Shown: one piece after another, positions 1 to 7,199 of the stretch
How the letters are laid out: the number at the start of each line of letters is the position of its first letter
Position numbering within the stretch: position 1 is the stretch's first letter
Source: Spirochaetota bacterium
GTDB taxonomy: Bacteria > Spirochaetota > B62-G9 > DRHN01
Assembly: GCA_023136305.1 (NCBI GenBank)
Contig: JAGLSF010000022.1
Location: forward strand, 1-13,943
DNA: 13,943 bases
Reading direction: 5' to 3'
Made by a program: the position numbers and the translations under genes
Notes under the pieces: model-generated
Databases searched by the model: none
What the model saw: the letters and a program-made list of their open reading frames with translations, nothing else
Told to the model about the DNA's origin: nothing

Positions 1-322
1 GGGCAATGAGCACGATGATGCCGGTTGGCGGAGCATTCTCCAGGTTGTAGAGATAGGCGACGAGACAGGAGGTGAAGGCAATGTTTCCTCCGATTGATAT
101 GTCAAGTCCTCCCATGATCATGACCATCGTCAGGGTGCCCGCCACAATACCGCTGAAGGCAATATTGGTAAGCATCGATGTGATATTGTAGATGGAATAG
201 AAGTCACTGGAAAGGACGGAGAATGCCACCACCATGACGACGAGAAATATGAACAGAATTGCGGTACTCGAGAGGGTGTGCTTCCGTGCTCCCTCACCTG
301 ATACAGTCGCTTTCTTTGCCAT
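1..322 (-). CDS. Sugar ABC transporter permease, RbsC type (partial, N-terminal 107 residues)
   Basis: Inner-membrane permease of a ribose/xylose/galactose-type ABC importer (BPD_transp_2 family). The frame runs off the left edge, leaving about 107 of the usual 310-350 residues. What is visible: a short polar N-terminus (MAKKATVSGEGARKH), a first hydrophobic segment at about residues 20-37, a second at about 55-70, and the family hallmark GGLDISIGG at about 71-79, at the start of a membrane region. The start ATG follows an AGGGGTG ribosome site and lies 10 nt after the ATPase stop codon, so it is the last visible gene of the regulator-methyltransferase-transporter operon. The substrate cannot be read from this fragment. 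Family assignment is firm. Confidence 0.93.
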   Translation of the reverse strand, partial: MAKKATVSGEGARKHTLSSTAILFIFLVVMVVAFSVLSSDFYSIYNITSMLTNIAFSGIVAGTLTMVMIMGGLDISIGGNIAFTSCLVAYLYNLENAPPTGIIVLIA

Positions 323-332
323 CTAAGCACCC

Positions 333-1820
333 CTAAATGGTTGCTGCGTGCAGCAGTTTTTCCTGTGTTGCCTCTTCCCGTCCGAACTCCGCGGTTATCT
401 TTCCCTTTGATACGATGAGGATACGGTCAGCCATTGCCAGCATCTCGGGCAGTTCCGATGAGATCATGATAATACCTGCACCATTCTCGCAGAGATTCTC
501 CATCATCTGATATATATCGACCTTTGCACCCACATCGATGCCGCGCGTTGGCTCGTTCATGATGAATATCCGTGAACCTGTTTCCAAGAGTTTCGCGAGA
601 ACGATTTTCTGCTGATTCCCGCCAGACAGTGAGTTCACGTCCGTTTCAAGAGAGGGGGTCTTGATCTTCACATCCGTCACCCACTTCTGCGCATCTTTCC
701 GCTCTAACTCCCTGTCGATGAGGGGACCGGTACCGAGATTGTCGATGTTTGCCATGGTGATGTTGTTGGAAACGGACAGTGTCAGTGTAAGCCCCTCGAG
801 CTTTCGATCGATGGGCATGAAGCCCATTTCCCGTTTCAGGGCTGTTGCAGGCGTATCCACGATGACCGGTTTGCCGTCAATGTGGACCTCACCGCTTTCG
901 AATTCGTCAATCCCGTAGAGGGCCCGAACGATATTCTGCCTCCCCGAGCCGAGCAGACCGAAGAGACCCACGATCTCGCCGGACCTTACCTGAAAGCTTA
1001 TATCCTCCAGAATGCCCTTGATGTTCAACCCCTTCACCTCGATGAGGGTTTCGCCGATGGGTACCTCCCGCTTGGGATACATATCCTTGAGTTCCCGGCC
1101 GACCATCATGGTAATGAGTTTTTCCTTTTCGGTTTCTCCCGTGTTCTCAGTTCCGATGAGCCTGCCGTCCCGCAGCACCGTCACCCTGTCGGTAATCTCA
1201 AAAATCTCCTTCAGGCGATGCGAGATGTAGATGACCCCCACCCCCTGCAGCTTGAGGCTTCGTATGATATTGAACAGAGAGGCCGTGTCTTTCTCGCCCA
1301 GAGCTGCCGTGGGCTCGTCCATGACCAGGATCTTCGCGTCCTTGTAAATGGCCTTCGCTATTTCGATGATCTGCTTTTCGTGAACCGTCAGGTCGCCGAC
1401 GATTTTCTTCGGATTGATGTCCACGAGCATCCGGTCGAGTACGGTTTTTGCATTCCGGTTGAGGGTTTTCCAGTAAACGGTCCCGAGGCCAGGACGTTTC
1501 GGAAGATTGCCCACAAATATGTTTTCTGCCACGGAAAGCGTATCGAGGGTGTTGAGTTCCTGATAGATAACACTGATCCCCATATCCTGCGAATCGGAGG
1601 GCGAGTGGAACTCCACCTCCTCGCCGCTTATGATGACCTCCCCCTCATCTTTCGTGTAATCTCCAGCCAGTATCTTAATAAGCGTCGACTTACCTGCACC
1701 GTTTTCACCAAGAAGGCCGTGAGCCTCTCCCTCCTCGAGATCGAAACTCACCCCACCGAGGGCCAAAACGCCGGGAAAGCGTTTGGATATATTCTTCATT
1801 TCCAGCAACCTGTCTGCCAT
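333..1820 (-). CDS. Sugar ABC transporter ATP-binding protein, RbsA/MglA/XylG type (two fused ATPase domains)
   Basis: Cytoplasmic ATPase that powers import through the adjacent permease. Domain 1 has Walker A GENGAGKST (residues 38-46), a family-typical weak signature LTVHEKQ and Walker B MDEPTAAL. Domain 2 has the degenerate P-loop GLLGSGRQN usual for the second half of this family, a full LSGGNQQK signature and a Walker B-like IFIMNEPTRG. In the last motif Asn replaces the common Asp, while the following Glu is kept. I start at 1820 (MADRLLEMKN, 495 aa) because GGAG lies 6 nt upstream. The ATG at 1838 and its neighbour at 1832 give only a longer tail; the former lacks a ribosome site and sits at the base of a hairpin. 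The length is normal for the family. The substrate is unknown. Confidence 0.95.
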   Translation of the reverse strand: MADRLLEMKNISKRFPGVLALGGVSFDLEEGEAHGLLGENGAGKSTLIKILAGDYTKDEGEVIISGEEVEFHSPSDSQDMGISVIYQELNTLDTLSVAENIFVGNLPKRPGLGTVYWKTLNRNAKTVLDRMLVDINPKKIVGDLTVHEKQIIEIAKAIYKDAKILVMDEPTAALGEKDTASLFNIIRSLKLQGVGVIYISHRLKEIFEITDRVTVLRDGRLIGTENTGETEKEKLITMMVGRELKDMYPKREVPIGETLIEVKGLNIKGILEDISFQVRSGEIVGLFGLLGSGRQNIVRALYGIDEFESGEVHIDGKPVIVDTPATALKREMGFMPIDRKLEGLTLTLSVSNNITMANIDNLGTGPLIDRELERKDAQKWVTDVKIKTPSLETDVNSLSGGNQQKIVLAKLLETGSRIFIMNEPTRGIDVGAKVDIYQMMENLCENGAGIIMISSELPEMLAMADRILIVSKGKITAEFGREEATQEKLLHAATI

Positions 1821-1837
1821 GACGAACTCCATGTGCA

Positions 1838-1871
1838 TGACGGCCGACTGAGTGTTTTCAGCCGGCCGTCA
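1838..1871 (-). promoter_or_regulatory. Strong intercistronic hairpin between binding-protein and ATPase genes
   Basis: An inverted repeat with arms at 1838-1851 and 1858-1871 pairs over 14 positions in the transcript with a single G-U, around a 6-nt loop. It begins 13 nt after the binding-protein stop codon and has no U-tract after it, so it does not look like a simple terminator. In binding-protein ABC operons, such hairpins commonly stabilise the upstream message or partly attenuate transcription, so that binding protein exceeds membrane components. That role is inferred here. It also covers the first base of the upstream ATG at 1838, which supports the ATPase start at 1820. Confidence 0.7.
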
Positions 1872-1884
1872 CGTAAGCTTCATT

Positions 1885-2988
1885 CTACTCAGGGTACCAC
1901 TGGTCGATGTTGTCCTTGGTGATAATCTTATTTTCCACGTAGATCCACGGCGGTACCGCTTCACCCTCGAGCATCGCACTGACTGCCGGAATCACATACT
2001 CGCCGTAGCGCTCGGGGAAGAAGGCGATGCCGGCATCGCTTTCTCCCTTCCTGATCTGGGATTGTCCCAGTTCATCCACACCAAGGGTGATGATAATGAT
2101 ATCGTCGGAGTTCCAGCGGCCCGCAGTCTGCAGTGCGGCGATGGCGCCGGCCATTGTCTGCTCGTTGATCGACGTCATGGCGATCTTCTTTGCATTGGGA
2201 TGTGCCGCCAGCACGTCATCCATTGCCGCCTTTGCCTGCTCGGACTGTCCCATGCCGCCGTCGGCACGCACGATCTTCTCCTCCGCCTCCATGCCGAACT
2301 CCTCCACCAGCGCTGCGGCAAAGCCTTCGGACCTGAGCATGGTCACATCACCGCCTGCGGGCATCTGCAGCAGCACCACCATGTCGACGGCATCCCAGCC
2401 GCCCCACTGCTCCTTGATGAGCATGGCCATGTACTCGCCGCCCATGATCGCTACCTTCCAGTTGTTCACACCCATGAAGGGTGAACCCGGAACGGGCACG
2501 TCGATTGCAAGCATGGGAATACCTGCATCGCCGAATCTCTGCGCAACGATGTTGTTGACCTTGGCATCGGACTGGAACTCGATAAAGAAGTCGGGGCGCT
2601 TGGACAGCATGATGTCCGCGTTTTTCAGACCGAGCACCGAGTCATACTGGTTGTCCATGATAATCATGTCATCTTCCAAAAAACCGGCGAGCTTCGCCTG
2701 ATAGATGATGTTGTTCTCAACAGAAATGCAGAAGGGGAGCGTCCCGAAGATGTTCGCAAAGCCGAGCTTCTTTCCCTCTCCCGGGTTTCCCGGATAGGGC
2801 TGTTCCTTCCCGGCTGCTTCACGATACATCTCGAAGGTGTCGTACAGGCCCTTCTCAGCCACATACTCCTTCGACTCTTCAGCAATGTCCTCAGCGGGCG
2901 GCGCCTCTTCCCCGCCTCTACCCGCAAAGAGGGCAAAGGCACTGAGAGCGAAGAAAAGAACCGTTAGTACAACGATCAGTTTTCTCAT
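1885..2988 (-). CDS. Periplasmic sugar-binding protein of the ABC importer (RbsB-like, Peripl_BP_4 fold)
   Basis: Secreted substrate-binding protein of 367 residues that delivers ligand to the permease/ATPase encoded next. Residues 1-22 form a signal peptide (MRKL, then a hydrophobic stretch ending SAFALFAG). There is no lipobox cysteine, so it is probably a soluble or signal-anchored exported protein rather than a lipoprotein. An acidic, Ala/Glu-rich linker follows (about 25-45). The body reads like a type I periplasmic binding protein, with a C-terminal ITLGVDELGQSQIRKGESDAG stretch typical of sugar binders. The start is fixed by AAGGAGG about 7 nt upstream. The gene follows the corrinoid fusion gene after 127 nt and precedes the ATPase. 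The ligand is unknown; co-regulation with methyltransferases hints at a methylated sugar or polyol, which is inference. Confidence 0.9.
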   Translation of the reverse strand: MRKLIVVLTVLFFALSAFALFAGRGGEEAPPAEDIAEESKEYVAEKGLYDTFEMYREAAGKEQPYPGNPGEGKKLGFANIFGTLPFCISVENNIIYQAKLAGFLEDDMIIMDNQYDSVLGLKNADIMLSKRPDFFIEFQSDAKVNNIVAQRFGDAGIPMLAIDVPVPGSPFMGVNNWKVAIMGGEYMAMLIKEQWGGWDAVDMVVLLQMPAGGDVTMLRSEGFAAALVEEFGMEAEEKIVRADGGMGQSEQAKAAMDDVLAAHPNAKKIAMTSINEQTMAGAIAALQTAGRWNSDDIIIITLGVDELGQSQIRKGESDAGIAFFPERYGEYVIPAVSAMLEGEAVPPWIYVENKIITKDNIDQWYPE

Positions 2989-3115
2989 GTATAAACCTCC
3001 TTGAAAAGTTTGGAATTAAAAAATTTTGCATCTCGATGAATGTTATTGGACCCTCTGTTCTTTCATCACCTCCCCTGTGAAAAATATGGATATAACTCCC
3101 AGAAACACTTGGGGG

Positions 3116-4963
3116 TTAATTTCTCCCGGCCAACGCCTCCTCGATCACCTTGACCGCCTCATTGGCATCCTTTCCATACAGGTCGATGTTATTGCGGTCG
3201 GCAAACTCCATTGTCACCGGTGCACCGCCGACAATAGTGAGCACCTTATCACGCAATCCCTTTTTTTTCAAGGCTTCAATTTGATCGGGAATACCGCCCA
3301 GGGTGGTAGTCAGAAGACCTGAGTAGCCAACCACATCGGGCCTCTGCTCCTGAACAGCCTCGACGAAAGCAGCAGGGGCATTGTCGATGCCCAGGTCCAC
3401 CACCTCGAAACCATTCCCCTTCAAGAGCACAATGACCATGTTCTTGCCGATGTCATGGAGGTCGCCCTTTATCGTACCGATGACAACCCTTCCCCTGCTC
3501 ACCCTCCCCCCGCCCTTTTCCATGAGCGGCATGAGTACCTGCATGGCTTCCTCCATGGTGTGTGCCGCGAGCAGCAGGTCGGGAAGAAAGAGTTCGCCGG
3601 TGGAAAACTCCTCGCCCACCTCCCGGATTGCGGGCATCATCGCACCATCGATGATATCCGCGGGCCTGCTGCCTGAGCCGAGGGCCTCATTGACGAGGCC
3701 TTCGATGCGCCCCTGCTCACCTCTGTAAATGGCGTCAAAGATCTCCTGTAACACTCCCGGCTTCACGCCCTCCCGGTACTCCTCATGCAGCAGCGCCTCG
3801 CTGGTTTTCTCCTTTTCAGCTACGACACTTCTGCCTTTGGCATCACCGGTGAATGACCACGTCCCGCCCTCGTAGCCGCCGTACCGATGGATGGCATTGA
3901 CCATGGCCACGAAGTTCTCATGGGGTATGTAGTTCACGATGCTGTGGCTCGAGGTCGCCACATACCCTCCGCCCGGTTTGAGCACCTCCATGTGGGCCTT
4001 CACATCCCGCTCCACATCTTCGGGCGTACCGTGGGCAAGGGGGAATTCGATGTCGATATTCCCCGCCAGGCATATCAGGCTGCCGAACCGCTTCTTGTAA
4101 TCGCTGTAATCAATGCCGTAGGGGTCCATGGGCTGAATGCAGTCCACACCGATATCTGCAAGCCAGGGAACAATATCATCTATCTTTCCGTCAGAGTGAA
4201 ACATCACCGGAACGCCGCTGTTCACTGCCGGTTCGATTATGCGCTGTAGATGGGGGAGCCACATCTCTTGCATGATCTCGGGCGAAAGGAAGAGCCCTGT
4301 CTTGAAGGCCACGTCGTCGGCCGGCCAGATAAAATCCACTCCCTCCTCCAGGGCACGCTTCACGAACTTCACCCAGTACTGTGTGCCGATCTCCAAAAGC
4401 TCCTCGATAAAATCACGGTCCTTGTACACCAGGGTCATACAGTCTTCCATGCCGATCATGAACTCGTACAGGGTTTGAAAATAGGCACCGAGAAGCACGC
4501 AGAGGCCCACCTTCGTACCCGAGCGGTCAAGCTCCTGGCGATACTCCCGGACGTACTGCATCTTGTCCTCGATATCATCGTCTGTTGGAGGCATGATACG
4601 TTCTTTGAAATCCCGCCGCGATTTGATGCTCCGGTCTGCGGCAAGTGACAGGTGGCCGTCTTCATGGCGCAGCTTGAAGGGAGTCCAGATCGCTTCCACG
4701 ATCATTGCATCCTGTCCGATGATGCTGCAGACTTCCAGATAATCCTTCGCATGCATGGGCCGGGCACCCTCAGACTCCTCCACACCCTTTGCCGGATCAC
4801 CCCCGATGGCGAGAGTGTTGCCCGCATAGCGGCCAAGAATTTTCTCCACATGTTTGTCCTCGATGAGAACCTCGAAGTTGGGAACACGGTCAATCTTTCG
4901 ATGTTTGAACGCCTCGATAAGGCGGTTGATATCAGGTTCTCCCTTGTAGGGCTCGAATTTCAT
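3116..4963 (-). CDS. Corrinoid methyltransferase fusion: URO-D-type methyltransferase plus cobalamin-binding domain
   Basis: Cytoplasmic 615-residue protein. Residues ~1-365 are a uroporphyrinogen-decarboxylase-fold methyltransferase (GVDFIWPADD near 208-217, HSDG at 256-259, DPYGID near 280-285, CLAGNID near 298-304). Residues ~400-490 are the helical cap of corrinoid proteins. Residues ~490-610 are a Rossmann B12-binding domain with base-off motif DLHDIG (501-506, His503 the expected lower cobalt ligand), GYSGLLTTT (546-554) and VGGAPV (578-583). The methyltransferase and its methyl carrier are thus one chain, the architecture known from chloromethane methyltransferase CmuA. However, the HxC...C zinc-ligand pattern of MtaA/MtbA/CmuA is not seen: HxD stands at 256-258 and an SSHS stretch at 338-341. 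The start follows AAGGAGGGAAG. The gene lies 21 nt after lacI and before the importer. The substrate is not identifiable. Confidence 0.9.
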   Translation of the reverse strand: MKFEPYKGEPDINRLIEAFKHRKIDRVPNFEVLIEDKHVEKILGRYAGNTLAIGGDPAKGVEESEGARPMHAKDYLEVCSIIGQDAMIVEAIWTPFKLRHEDGHLSLAADRSIKSRRDFKERIMPPTDDDIEDKMQYVREYRQELDRSGTKVGLCVLLGAYFQTLYEFMIGMEDCMTLVYKDRDFIEELLEIGTQYWVKFVKRALEEGVDFIWPADDVAFKTGLFLSPEIMQEMWLPHLQRIIEPAVNSGVPVMFHSDGKIDDIVPWLADIGVDCIQPMDPYGIDYSDYKKRFGSLICLAGNIDIEFPLAHGTPEDVERDVKAHMEVLKPGGGYVATSSHSIVNYIPHENFVAMVNAIHRYGGYEGGTWSFTGDAKGRSVVAEKEKTSEALLHEEYREGVKPGVLQEIFDAIYRGEQGRIEGLVNEALGSGSRPADIIDGAMMPAIREVGEEFSTGELFLPDLLLAAHTMEEAMQVLMPLMEKGGGRVSRGRVVIGTIKGDLHDIGKNMVIVLLKGNGFEVVDLGIDNAPAAFVEAVQEQRPDVVGYSGLLTTTLGGIPDQIEALKKKGLRDKVLTIVGGAPVTMEFADRNNIDLYGKDANEAVKVIEEALAGRN

Positions 4964-4984
4964 CTTCCCTCCTTGGGCGAAATC

Positions 4985-6007
4985 TTATCCCGTCACCTCG
5001 TCCTCGACGGGCTGTTTCGTTGACTCCCGGATAATGAGTCTGTTTTCAAGCTCGATGTCCCTGTTTCGGACATGCCGGTTCTCAATTCTCCTGATAAGCT
5101 GCTGTGCGGCCTCCCAGGCCATCCGATCGACCGGCTGTGCCACCGTGGTAATCCTGGGGGAAACCAGGGACGATACACTTATGTCATCGAACCCCGCAAT
5201 GGCGATTTCGCCCGGTACGTCGTATCCGTTGTCTTTCAAATATTTGAGTACACCGAGGGCCATAAGGTCTGTCACCGCTATGATTGCTGTGGGTTCGGCC
5301 CCGGCAAGAAGCCTTCCCGTTGCCTCGAAGGCCCCCTCAGCAGTCCACTCGCTTTCAACAACGAGTGCTTCATCGATGTCAAGCCCCTGTTTCTGCAGTG
5401 CGGCCGCGTACCCCTCGTACCTGCTGTTTCCCACGGGATACTTTTTCAGAGACCTGATGATTGCGATCTTTCGGTGCCCATTCTCAATGAAGTATTTCGT
5501 CAAGCGTCCAATACCCTTGAACCCATCCGTGTAGACCGATGATACGGGCAGTCCCTGGGAGGGCTGGTCCATAATGACCACCGGAAGCTTTTTTGCAAGC
5601 TTCACGAGAAAGTCCCGATTTGCCGTGACGCTCTTGTACCAGCACATGATAAGGCCGTCGACCTGCCGCATGATAAGCTTTGTGATATATTCCCGCTCGC
5701 GATCGGGATCGATGTCGGTGGAGCAGATAATCGCAATATACCCGTGATGTCTGGCAGCAATCTCGACATGTTCCAGGAACTCGGCATAGTAGAGGTTCTT
5801 GAAATCGGGAATCACCACACCGAAAGACTTCGTACGCTGGGCCCGCATCCCCTGGGCCAGAATGCTCGGGGTATAGCTGAGCTCCTCCATGATACCGCGT
5901 ACGCGCCGTTTCGTCTCCTCATTGACCAGTTCGGGATGGTTGAGAACACGCGAAACCGTGGTCTTGGATACTCCCGCTCTTCTTGCAACATCGAAAATGG
6001 TAGGCAT
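4985..6007 (-). CDS. LacI-family transcriptional regulator
   Basis: Cytoplasmic DNA-binding regulator of 340 residues, normal for the LacI/PurR family. Residues 1-55 form the helix-turn-helix and hinge: IFDVARRAGVSKTTVSRVLN, then a hinge-helix region around YTPSILAQGMR. The rest is a periplasmic-binding-protein-like effector domain, starting SFGVVIPDFKNLYYAEF and including AVTDLMALGVLKYL and IAGFDDISVSSLVSP. It therefore probably senses a sugar-like ligand. It is the first gene after the 6030-6057 operator, so autoregulation is likely. The same operator stands before the 8474 gene, extending the regulon to the two stand-alone URO-D genes. No strong ribosome site precedes the ATG (only AAGACAAGA), consistent with low expression compared with the downstream fusion gene, which has a strong one. 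Confidence 0.94.
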   Translation of the reverse strand: MPTIFDVARRAGVSKTTVSRVLNHPELVNEETKRRVRGIMEELSYTPSILAQGMRAQRTKSFGVVIPDFKNLYYAEFLEHVEIAARHHGYIAIICSTDIDPDREREYITKLIMRQVDGLIMCWYKSVTANRDFLVKLAKKLPVVIMDQPSQGLPVSSVYTDGFKGIGRLTKYFIENGHRKIAIIRSLKKYPVGNSRYEGYAAALQKQGLDIDEALVVESEWTAEGAFEATGRLLAGAEPTAIIAVTDLMALGVLKYLKDNGYDVPGEIAIAGFDDISVSSLVSPRITTVAQPVDRMAWEAAQQLIRRIENRHVRNRDIELENRLIIRESTKQPVEDEVTG

Positions 6008-6029
6008 TCTTGTCTTATTTGATTAATTA

Positions 6030-6057
6030 TGGTATCGGTTTCATGAAAATGATACCA
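6030..6057. promoter_or_regulatory. LacI-type operator in front of lacI (copy 1)
   Basis: A 28-bp inverted repeat made of two abutting 14-mers, TGGTATCGGTTTCA (6030-6043) and TGAAAATGATACCA (6044-6057). The second is the reverse complement of the first at 12 of 14 positions. The first 14-mer has the central CG and TGAAACC-like half-site of LacI-family operators. The identical 28-mer recurs at 8502-8529. It overlaps the -10 box and the expected transcription start of the promoter at 6049-6076, so bound repressor would block RNA polymerase. The adjacent LacI-family protein is the obvious binder; that pairing is inferred. Confidence 0.85.
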
Positions 6058-6076
6058 CAACGAACTTCGCTGTCAA
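6049..6076 (-). promoter_or_regulatory. Sigma-70-type promoter for lacI, corrinoid fusion and ABC importer
   Basis: On the minus strand TTGACA (6071-6076) is followed after 16 nt by TATCAT (6049-6054), a near-consensus -35/-10 pair. The -10 lies inside the 28-bp operator. It starts just 15 nt past the stop of the upstream URO-D gene and would give a leader of roughly 35 nt before the lacI ATG at 6007. A second promoter with the same boxes and spacing is at 8521-8548. Confidence 0.82.
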
Positions 6077-6091
6077 GAAAAAAGTGACAGC

Positions 6092-7123
6092 TTACGTAAT
6101 TATGGGGTACGTACCGTGCTCGCGGAGGCTTTGAAGCATGACCTTGTAGAGGGCAGGGTCGATGCCGGCATGCAGGGAGTTGCTCGACGATATGATATGG
6201 CCCCCCCCGGGTGACCCCCTGCGGATACAGTCGCGCACCTCCTCCTCCACTCCCTCAGGCGTGCCGTCTACGAGGGTGTGCACACAGTCAATATTCCCCT
6301 TACGGGCAATTCGGTCGCCGTACTGCTCACGGATGTACCCGATATCCATGGAACCGAGCGGGTCAATGGGATCGAGACAGTCGATGCCCGCATCCACGAG
6401 CATATCCAGTATGGGGTTGAGATTTCCGTCCGAGTGTTTGATCACGTAGAAGCCGAGCTTCTTGTATCCCTGCACGACACGCCTGAATTCGGGGTAGAGG
6501 AACTGAGCGAACATCTCCGGTGAGACAAAGGGAGCCTTGTTGTCGGCCATATCGTCACCTATGCCGATGATCTCGATCCCCCGTTTCTTCACCAGCCCGG
6601 CAAGCTCCAGGTTGTAGTCCACGGAAAACCCCACAAGCTCACGAACGAGCGCAGGTGCAGTTATGAATGAGATGAGAAAATTGTCGAGCCCCATCATGTC
6701 GCGCGGAAAGGAAAAGATATCGTGCAGGTTGACGATAACCGCCCTCTCCTTATCAAACCGCCGGGCAACATCCTCTATATTTTTGAAACGAATGGGTGCA
6801 TCCAGGGGGGGCGGTTTATACTTTCTGAAGCTCTCCAGATCGGTGATGGGATACCCGACTGACACGGGATATTTATCCAGTCCGGTGAGATGGCGTCTGA
6901 TCTGAAACTCGTCCACATAATTGTCCTCATCGATGACCTCGATTTTCTCATAAGAGGGCGAGCAGCAGACCGCATCGTGATCTGCTGCCTCAACAAAATC
7001 GAAGACATCTCCTCCCGGAACAAAGGCATCGATAATGGGCTGCGAAACCTTCCACTCAAAGGTGGGCAGACGGTCCGGCTCTCTTCTCTCCAGCACGGCA
7101 ATGATTCTTTCCCTCGCTGTCAT
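6092..7123 (-). CDS. URO-D-family protein, probable corrinoid-dependent methyltransferase component (343 aa)
   Basis: Cytoplasmic protein of the uroporphyrinogen-decarboxylase superfamily. It opens with MTARERIIAVLERREPDRLP, the usual start of methyltransferase-type members. It shares with the fusion protein the core KHSDGN followed by a DCLDPIDPLG stretch and KGNID. The equivalent fusion motifs are FHSDG, DCIQPMDPYG and AGNID, so the two are clearly paralogues. It has no corrinoid domain of its own. It may use the corrinoid domain of the fusion protein as methyl donor or acceptor, acting as either the substrate-side or the tetrahydrofolate-side methyltransferase. HxD replaces the HxC of MtaA-type enzymes. 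It follows the 424-aa gene after 76 nt, with AAAGGA about 15 nt before the ATG, and precedes the lacI promoter. A haem-synthesis role is unlikely given the sequence and context. Confidence 0.85.
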   Translation of the reverse strand: MTARERIIAVLERREPDRLPTFEWKVSQPIIDAFVPGGDVFDFVEAADHDAVCCSPSYEKIEVIDEDNYVDEFQIRRHLTGLDKYPVSVGYPITDLESFRKYKPPPLDAPIRFKNIEDVARRFDKERAVIVNLHDIFSFPRDMMGLDNFLISFITAPALVRELVGFSVDYNLELAGLVKKRGIEIIGIGDDMADNKAPFVSPEMFAQFLYPEFRRVVQGYKKLGFYVIKHSDGNLNPILDMLVDAGIDCLDPIDPLGSMDIGYIREQYGDRIARKGNIDCVHTLVDGTPEGVEEEVRDCIRRGSPGGGHIISSSNSLHAGIDPALYKVMLQSLREHGTYPIIT

Positions 7124-7199
7124 TGGCTTTTTGCTGTTCCTTTCAAGGCCACAGGAATTCTCCAGCGTCTGGTATGAAAAACCTCTGTGTACCGGTATG

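Noticed and set aside
882..1922. 346-residue open frame on the plus strand opposite the ATPase gene
   Set aside because: It is antisense to a clear two-domain ABC ATPase, has no recognisable motif, and is explained by codon bias of the real gene. The other plus-strand frames are the same kind of shadow.
3043..3066. Seven-codon leader peptide (MKEQRVQ) after GGGGAGG before the binding-protein gene
   Set aside because: It is very short, with no attenuator structure next to it. The ribosome-site-like sequence could be chance.
3116..4963. Chloromethane methyltransferase CmuA
   Set aside because: Length and domain order match, but the HxC metal motif is missing, and the neighbours are a sugar importer and LacI regulator rather than cmuB/cmuC-type genes.
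6092..7123. HemE, uroporphyrinogen decarboxylase of haem synthesis
   Set aside because: The sequence has the methyltransferase-type HSDG and DPIDPLG features shared with the corrinoid fusion, and there are no haem genes nearby.
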